A stretch of 64,000 nucleotides of DNA, taken from CAVWXT01 sp963759115 (GTDB taxonomy: Bacteria; Planctomycetota; Planctomycetia; Pirellulales; Thermoguttaceae). Below the pieces are notes generated by a model that was not told where the DNA came from, ran no database searches, and was given only the letters and a program-made list of their open reading frames with translations. Both the position numbers and the translations under genes were made by a program. Location: positions 2,356,001 through 2,420,000 of the forward strand of contig CAVWXT010000005.1 in the NCBI GenBank assembly GCA_963759115.1. The letters run 5' to 3'. Shown here piece by piece: positions 58,831 to 64,000 of this stretch (the stretch's first letter is position 1; each line of letters starts with the position of its first letter).

Positions 58831-60421
58831 CTAATCAGCGCTCAACTCCGCCAAACGCTTCTCGGTCTTGCTGCGGGTGAGCCCCGTCAGCTTCGGCAGG
58901 GCCCGCTGATACCAATAGATGGCGCGGTGCGGGCCAGATAGCGATTGGACTCCTCCGGTCCCCGGGCGACCTCCAGCCAACGATCGCCCAGCGCCGCCAT
59001 TTCCGCCGGTGAGTCGGGCGAATGGGCCATCTCCGCCTCGACCGCTTCCTTCAACTCCGCATCGTTGTTGGGCAGCAGCAAGGGCAGGCCGCGCGGCCAG
59101 TCGTCTTTCACCAGGCAATAGTATCGGGCGGCGACTTGCTTGGAGGGGAGATCGTCCGGGTTCTCGGCCAACATCTTCTCCGCCTCGCCGAACGACGCCC
59201 GCAATTGCCGCAGTTCCTCCAGGTCTTTTAGTGTGGCGGCGGTCTGCTTCATGGTGCGGACGTCGCGGGCCTTGGCGCCATCTCGCGGCTGGCCTCGACC
59301 AGCGTCTTGGCCCGATCGTACTCTTCCTTCTGGAGGTCCGACTTGGCCATCTCCAGCGCCAACCGGGCGAGCGACTGGTTGCCGGCGGGGTCGCGGGCCT
59401 TCTTGGCCGCCTTCACGAGCGTGTCGGTGGCCATCGCCTTCAAGTCGATGCGATATTCCCGCCCCATCGCCGTGATGATGGCGACCAGCAGTCTTCCATC
59501 GCCGGCCGCCGCGGCCATGTCGCGGGCCTCGCCGTACAACACGAACCGCGCCGTGGGGTTGTCGCGGGTTTCCGCCGCTTGCCGCAAGAGCAACTGTGCA
59601 AATTCCTGTTTCTGGTCGCGATCCTTGGCGACGAAGTAGCGATCTCGGAACAATTCCCGGACTTCCTTCATCGCGACGGCCTGCGCCTCGGCATCCGGGG
59701 CCTCCAATTTCTTCTCATCGACGGGCTTGGCGGCTTCCGGCTTCGGCTTCTGCGGTTCCGGCTTGGGCTGCTCGGGCTTTGATGCTTCTGGTGGCGGCGA
59801 CTTCGATGGCGACACCGGTGGCGGTGGTGACTCCTGCCTTACTAACTCACGTTGCGGCGGCCCTGGCGGAGGTTCCGGCGGCACTTCCCGTTTCGGCTTT
59901 GATTCCGGCTGCCGCGCCGGCTCAGGTTCGGGCGAAGCGGAATAAGGGGCCACGGACGCTACGCCTCCGGGCGACTCGGCTCGCGAATTGTAGAAGTACA
60001 CGACGGCAACGATCACCCCTGCCAGCATTAGCGCCACGACAGCCAGCAGCGATGCAGCAAACCACGCCATCGAGGAGTAGCCCGGGGCGGCTGCGGTCGA
60101 TCCAGGCAAATCGGGCGGCGTGTGAGCGGCCAGTTCGGCGGCCTGCTTCGCCCGCAATTGGGCGTCGTACGCCGCCTTCTTGTCCGGATTCAGCAAGCAG
60201 ACTTTGGCTGCCGCCAGTTCGTTCAAGAGCTTCTGCGACTCGGCCGAATGTTTCCCGGCCTGGAACGTCCGCACGTGCGACATCTGCCGATCGGCGGCGT
60301 TGATCAGCACCTCGGCGTCACTTTCGTAGTAGGCCACGCCCAGCAGGCGGTAATGGTTGGGCGGGCGCTCCGGATCGCGTATGCCAAGCCAGCGAAGGTA
60401 CGGGTCGAAAGGCTTCGTCAT
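58831..60421 (-). CDS. J-domain-like, membrane-anchored TPR-type protein (two frameshifts)
   Basis: The protein begins MTKPFDPYLRWLGIRDPERPP (ATG 60421) with NHYRLLGVAYYESDAEVLINAADRQM, a degenerate J-domain-like start common in planctomycete proteins; no HPD triplet is seen. A membrane helix (SSMAWFAASLLAVVALMLAG and following) leads to a Pro/Glu/Lys-rich linker. The C-terminal domain is helical with likely TPR character (AIYWYQRALPKLTGLTRSKTEKRLAELSAD). The frame changes near 59275 and near 58925. Function unknown; it follows ppk at 10 bases and is likely in that transcription unit. Confidence 0.7.
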
Positions 60422-60430
60422 GCCGACAGC

Positions 60431-62685
60431 TCAGGTCGTCTTGGGCCGCATCAGCGGTCGGAACTGCGGGATCGCGTGGGCCGCGTCGCGGACGGCGTCC
60501 ACCGCGTCCTTATAGAACTTTTGCTGCGCGCGCACCCGCGGCCCCTTGCGGCCAACCCGCTCATACGTGCCGTCGCTCGACAGCCGCCAAGCCTTGACGT
60601 TGTCGGCAAAGTAGGTTTCCAGGGCGTCGATCAGCCGCCGCCGATGCTTCGGGTCGATTACGGGGAACAGCAGTTCCAGCCGCTTGCTCAGGTTCCGCCG
60701 CATCCAATCGGCGCTGCTCAGATACACCTCTTCGTGGCCGCCGTTGCGGAAGTAGAACACGCGGGCGTGCTCCAGAAAACGGTCGACGATCGAGCGCACC
60801 TCGATGTTCTCCGACACGCCGCTCACGCCCGGCCGCAGGCAGCAGATGCCGCGGACGTTCAGGAGCACTTTCACTCCGGCCTGGCTGGCGCGGTACAAGG
60901 CGCGGCAGATTTCCGGGTCTTGCAGCGAGTTGGTTTTGGCCATGATCAGGCCCGGCCGATCGGGCGTAGACGCCTGGATCTCCCGCTCGATCAGGTCGAC
61001 GAACTTCTGCCGCAGGCCGATCGGCGCCACGGCCAGCTTCGACCAGCCGACGGCTTCCGAATGGCCGGTCAGCAGGTTGAAGAACGCGGCCACGTCGGAG
61101 GCGATTTCCCGATCGCAGGTCAACAGCCCGATGTCGGAATACAGGCGGGCCGTGCGGTCGTTGTAGTTGCCCGTGGCCAGGTGGACGTAGCGCTGGATGC
61201 GCTGCGATTGGCGGCGCACGATCAAGAGGGCCTTGGCGTGCGTCTTGAAGCCCGCGATGCCGTAGATCACGTGAACGCCGGCGTCTTCCAGCCGCCGCGC
61301 CCAGTTGACGTTCCGCCACTCGTCGAAGCGGGCCTTCAACTCCACCAGCACCGTCACTTCCTTGCCGTTCTGGGCGGCCCGGGCCAGGCGCGGACGATCG
61401 GCGAATCGCCGCTGGTGCGGTAGAGCGTCTGCTTGATCGCCAGCACCTGCGGGTCCTCGGCGGCCTGCTCCACCAGCTTCACCACCGGATCGAAACTCTC
61501 GTAGGGATGAAACAGCAGCACGTCGTGATCCTCGATCGCCTCCCACGAGTCCTCGGCGCCGATCAGGTCGCGCGGCGCCTGCGGCGGCCAATCGTCGATC
61601 TTCAGCTCGTCGAACCCCTGCCGGTTGACGATCTCCATCAGCGCCGAGGCCTCTTGCGGGCCGTCGACTTCGTACACGTCGTCGTCGCTGAAGCTTGAGC
61701 CAATCGGTCAGCCACTTCTGCAGCCGCGGATCGGGGCGGGCGGAGATCGTCAGCCGCACGGGCACCCGGCGACGCCGCGACAACACGACCTCCTCCATCG
61801 CGTGCAGCAGATCCTCGATCTCTTCGTCGTCTTGCAGCACGACGTCGGCGTCGCGGGTGATGCGGAAGGCGGCCGTGGCCGCCACGTCGCAGCCGGGGAA
61901 CACCGCCGCGAGGTTCGCCGCGATCACGTCTTCCACCCGCGCCAAGTGTACGTCCTTCTCCGCGGGCAAGGCTCACCAGCCGCGGCAACTGGGCGGGCAC
62001 GGGCACGATCACCACGCGATCTTCCCCTGTAGCAGGCACACTCCGAGGCTGTGCCGTTCGCAGGACACCGCTGTGGAGGCGACTCAGTCGCGATCTGCTC
62101 GACACCGATTGCGACGGAGTGCTGCAGTTCAACGTCCGTGCCGTCCGCACTCACCAATTGGCACTTCCCGCTGGAGCACTCACCAACAGCGCCGCCACGT
62201 TCAGTTGCAGGTTCGGCAGCAGCGGCCCCGGCGTCAACTCCTGGATCGCCAGCGGCGTAAGGATCGGCTGGATTTCGCGGCCGAAGTAGGATCGCAGGAA
62301 TTCGCGTTGCACTTCGGTCCATTGGTCCCGCTGCCACACGTGCAGGCCGTGTTCGGCCAGCCGTGCAAACACCTCGCGGACGCCGGCCGCCTGCTCGTCG
62401 ACCATGCGGTGGACGCGGCGGCTGATGGCGGCGAGTTGTTCGGCGGGAGTCATGCCGGCGAGGTCGCGGCGGCGGACCTTGGCCGCCCGGCGCTCGCATC
62501 AGCCACGCCACCCGCACCAGAAAGAACTCGTCGAGGTTCGAGCTGACGATGGCCAGGAACTTCAGCCGCTCCAGCAGCGGCAAGTCGGCATCGAGCCCTT
62601 CCTGCAACACGCGATGGTTGAACTCCAGCCAGCTCAACTCGCGGTTGATGTAGAGATGGGGAGATTTCAGAGGGTTCTTGGGCAT
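60431..62685 (-). CDS. ppk: Polyphosphate kinase (PPK1), several frameshifts
   Basis: PPK1 reversibly makes polyphosphate from ATP. The start (ATG 62685, MPKNPLKSPHLYINRELSWL) has GGGGGA upstream. N- and head-domain motifs include NRELSWLEFNHRVLQE and REFLRSYFGREIQPILTPLA. Then come LLFHPYESFDPV, EDPQVLAIKQTLYRTSG, and GIAGFKTHAKALLIVRR, which holds the phosphorylated histidine. The C-terminal VYLSSADWMRRNLSKRLELLFP is conserved. The frame breaks near 62490, 61965, 61690 and 61392. A region at 62027-62150 holds a degenerate GGCGACT-type repeat in place of PPK sequence. It lies beside ppx and a MazEF pair. Confidence 0.88.
62041..62095. repeat. Degenerate GGCGACT-type repeat inside ppk
   Basis: CTCCGAGGCTGTGCCGTTCG and the bases to GTGGAGGCGACTCAGTCGCG align to 47021-47076 with several changes. 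It lies where the ppk reading frame would otherwise continue. Confidence 0.55.
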
Positions 62686-62710
62686 GGCAATCCCCCAAGC
62701 AGCACCTGGT

Positions 62711-63064
62711 TCATGAATCCAGGCCGAGGGTATGACGGAGAGCGGCATTGATCGAACGCAATTCATCACAGCGACCGATCGTGCGGTCGATCTCGGAATC
62801 CATAACCGTCGCCAGATTGTCGGTCATGACAACGGAATCCGATAGCAATCCCATGTCGCGGCCTTGCGGGGAGGACCGCGACACGGTAACCCTGCTCGGA
62901 TGCCCGCGATCGGGCCAGGTTACTGGCGATCATCGCGACAATGGTTTGTGGAAGCCCCGTGTGTAGTTGATCCGCCTGCACGACCAACGCCGGCCACCGC
63001 TTCGCGGTCACCGGGTTGGAGTCGGAAAGAGCACCAAAACCACGTCACCGCGATTACAGGGCAT
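62711..63064 (-). pseudogene. MazF-type endoribonuclease toxin, broken by two frameshifts
   Basis: The start MPCNRGDVVLVLFP (ATG 63064, overlapping the antitoxin end) matches MazF/PemK, as do AKRWPALVVQADQLHTGLPQ and DSVVMTDNLATVMDSEI. The conserved N-terminal GDVVLV and the C-terminal IGRCDELRSINAALRHTLGL complete the family. One base is missing near 63018 (between FP and NPVTAKRW) and another change near 62913. A functional toxin is not encoded by the sequence as given. It shares an operon with the antitoxin gene. Confidence 0.72.
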
Positions 63065-63287
63065 CGTAGGCGTCCATTTCAGGCCGTTGCCAATCCTCGG
63101 CGAACGTCGTCAGCCGGTGACGCAAATCGGCGGCTTGCGCGCGATTCACGCCGCGCTCGGCGAGACCAACGGCAGCGATTGGAGAAGAAATGAACGTCAC
63201 AATCACACGTCCTGCCGCATCGGGCGGCGGCGCCTCGATCAGTTCCACCTTGCCGTCTCGATATACTCCTTCGATGGTTCTTAGCAT
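63054..63287 (-). CDS. Antitoxin of the MazEF-type pair
   Basis: The 77-residue protein (ATG 63287, MLRTIEGVYRDGKVELIEAP) has GGAGGG six bases upstream. It resembles DUF104/VapB-type antitoxins with an N-terminal beta-strand region and a C-terminal helical tail (GVNRAQAADLRHRLTTFAED). Its stop overlaps the toxin start by 11 bases, so the two are translationally coupled. It should neutralise the toxin and repress the operon. Confidence 0.75.
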   Translation of the reverse strand: MLRTIEGVYRDGKVELIEAPPPDAAGRVIVTFISSPIAAVGLAERGVNRAQAADLRHRLTTFAEDWQRPEMDAYDAL

Positions 63288-63345
63288 GACCAACCCTCCA
63301 GCCTTTGATTCTATCCGAGAGCCGATCCATTGGCTACACGCACGT

Positions 63346-64000
63346 TCACGCCTCTTCCAGCCGGATCTTCACGCCGTAGATGTCCTCGAACAGATCGCCC
63401 TTGGTTTCCAGGGCGCGCTCTTCCAGCAGGTGATCGCGGCCGCTGGGCATGCGAGATCGATCAATTCGTCGCCCTGCCGCTGGAATTGGATGTCGGCGGT
63501 CCGGCGGCGATGGCCGCGGACCAGGGCGTCGGCCACGCGCAGCAGGGCCGCCAACTTGTTGACCACCACCCGCGACTCCCGCGTCAACGCCATGTACGCC
63601 AGGTGCGACGCCCGCGGAACGCTGCGGCGATGGTAGCGGGCGATCTGCGAAACCAACGCGATCTCGTTGCGGTTCAGGCCGAAGATCTCCGAATTGGCGA
63701 TCAGGTACTCGCTGTGCTTGTGGTGGGCGCGGCTGCTGACAAACCCGCCGACCTCGTGCAGCAGACCCGCCACGCGCAGCAACAGCCGATGCCGCGGGCT
63801 CAGCCCGTGATCGGCCTGGAACAAGTCGAACAGCCGCACGGCCACCTCGGCCACGTTGCGCGAATGATCGAGGTCGACGCGATACTTCTCGGCAATCGCC
63901 GTGGCCGAATGGATCACCCCGGTCAGCAGCGCCTCGTCCTCCTTGCCGGTCACCTCGCGGGCCAATTCCAGCAGCAGGCCGTCGCGCATGGAGACGTGCG
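63346..64000 (-). CDS. Exopolyphosphatase/Ppx-GppA C-terminal part (one frameshift, cut by window end)
   Basis: The visible 215 residues are the helical HD-like C-terminal domain of Ppx/GppA: HVSMRDGLLLELAREVTG, HSRNVAEVAVRLFDLF, LLRVAGLLHEVGGFVSSRAH and HHKHSEYLIANSEIFGLN. The frame shifts near 63450, after which ERALETKGDLFEDIYGVKIR leads to the stop TGA at 63346. The catalytic N-terminal half lies beyond 64000. Ppx breaks down polyphosphate, matching the nearby ppk. No gene symbol is given because Ppx and GppA cannot be told apart here. Confidence 0.83.
   Translation of the reverse strand, partial: ARLHARRPAAGIGPRGDRQGGRGAADRGDPFGHGDCREVSRRPRSFAQRGRGGRAAVRLVPGRSRAEPAASAVAARGGSAARGRRVCQQPRPPQAQRVPDRQFGDLRPEPQRDRVGFADRPLPSPQRSAGVAPGVHGVDAGVAGGGQQVGGPAARGRRPGPRPSPPDRRHPIPAAGRRIDRSRMPSGRDHLLEERALETKGDLFEDIYGVKIRLEEA

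Overview
The window looks like chromosomal DNA of a member of the Planctomycetota, probably a Pirellula-like lineage. The GC content is high. A giant secreted protein carries the N-terminal FEPLEDRSLLS motif typical of planctomycete exported proteins. Two kinase-type proteins have long C-terminal extensions of a planctomycete style. A PEP-CTERM tail, a DUF1015 gene, an SpoIIE phosphatase/STAS pair and many lineage-style short palindromic repeats fit the same picture. This is inferred from gene content only; there is no rRNA in the window.

Layout. 1-1494: an IS1202/ISNCY-type insertion sequence. 1610-7058: tyrA, purL (PurS-like N-terminus fused) and an aminotransferase. 7222-12237: a methyltransferase, a Ser/Thr kinase with a large C-terminal domain and a membrane protein. 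12508-20683: one giant gene (about 2,700 codons) with a sedolisin protease, seven Ig-like repeats, FG-GAP-like repeats and a C-terminal HExxH domain. 21138-30480: a 9.3 kb integrative element in the 3' end of tRNA-Ala(CGC), with 42-bp att repeats, arm-type repeats at both ends, a tyrosine integrase cleanly interrupted by an IS, a serine recombinase, a sigma-like protein and several unknown genes. 30577-38722: a ThuA-like protein, a glycosyltransferase, a YdjC-type deacetylase, an SpsF-like protein, trpF, ahcY, a PD-(D/E)XK nuclease cassette and DUF1015. 38731-42101: rhomboid-TPR, parA, parB, three parS sites and tRNA-Pro. 42118-50736: small genes, a PEP-CTERM membrane protein, a phosphatase/STAS/histidine kinase/response regulator group, an ORF-less group II intron, a Gfo/Idh oxidoreductase and a DUF2178-XRE pair. 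51048-57919: a pseudokinase, Flp pilin, Nudix, HD-GYP, protoporphyrinogen oxidase and a nucleotidyltransferase-like gene. 58020-64000: a second copy of the same intron, a J-domain-like protein, ppk, a MazEF-type pair and the 3' part of ppx.

The most interesting feature is palindromic repeats inside coding sequence. purL carries two copies of the same 75-bp palindrome, each exactly 25 codons, read in the same frame and without stops. The pseudokinase gene carries an unrelated 63-bp (21-codon) palindrome in frame, and the protoporphyrinogen oxidase gene a third type. This resembles the in-gene palindromic elements of Rickettsia, but the families here are different. A further palindrome family, with a GGCGACT hairpin, is the landing site of both group II introns.

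Caution: at least fifteen conserved genes, among them purL, parA, parB, ppk, ahcY's neighbour DUF1015, the rhomboid gene and mazF, are split by single-base insertions or deletions, often in short homopolymers. Because essential genes are hit as often as dispensable ones, sequencing or assembly error is more likely than decay. I therefore give whole-gene coordinates and state where the frame changes.
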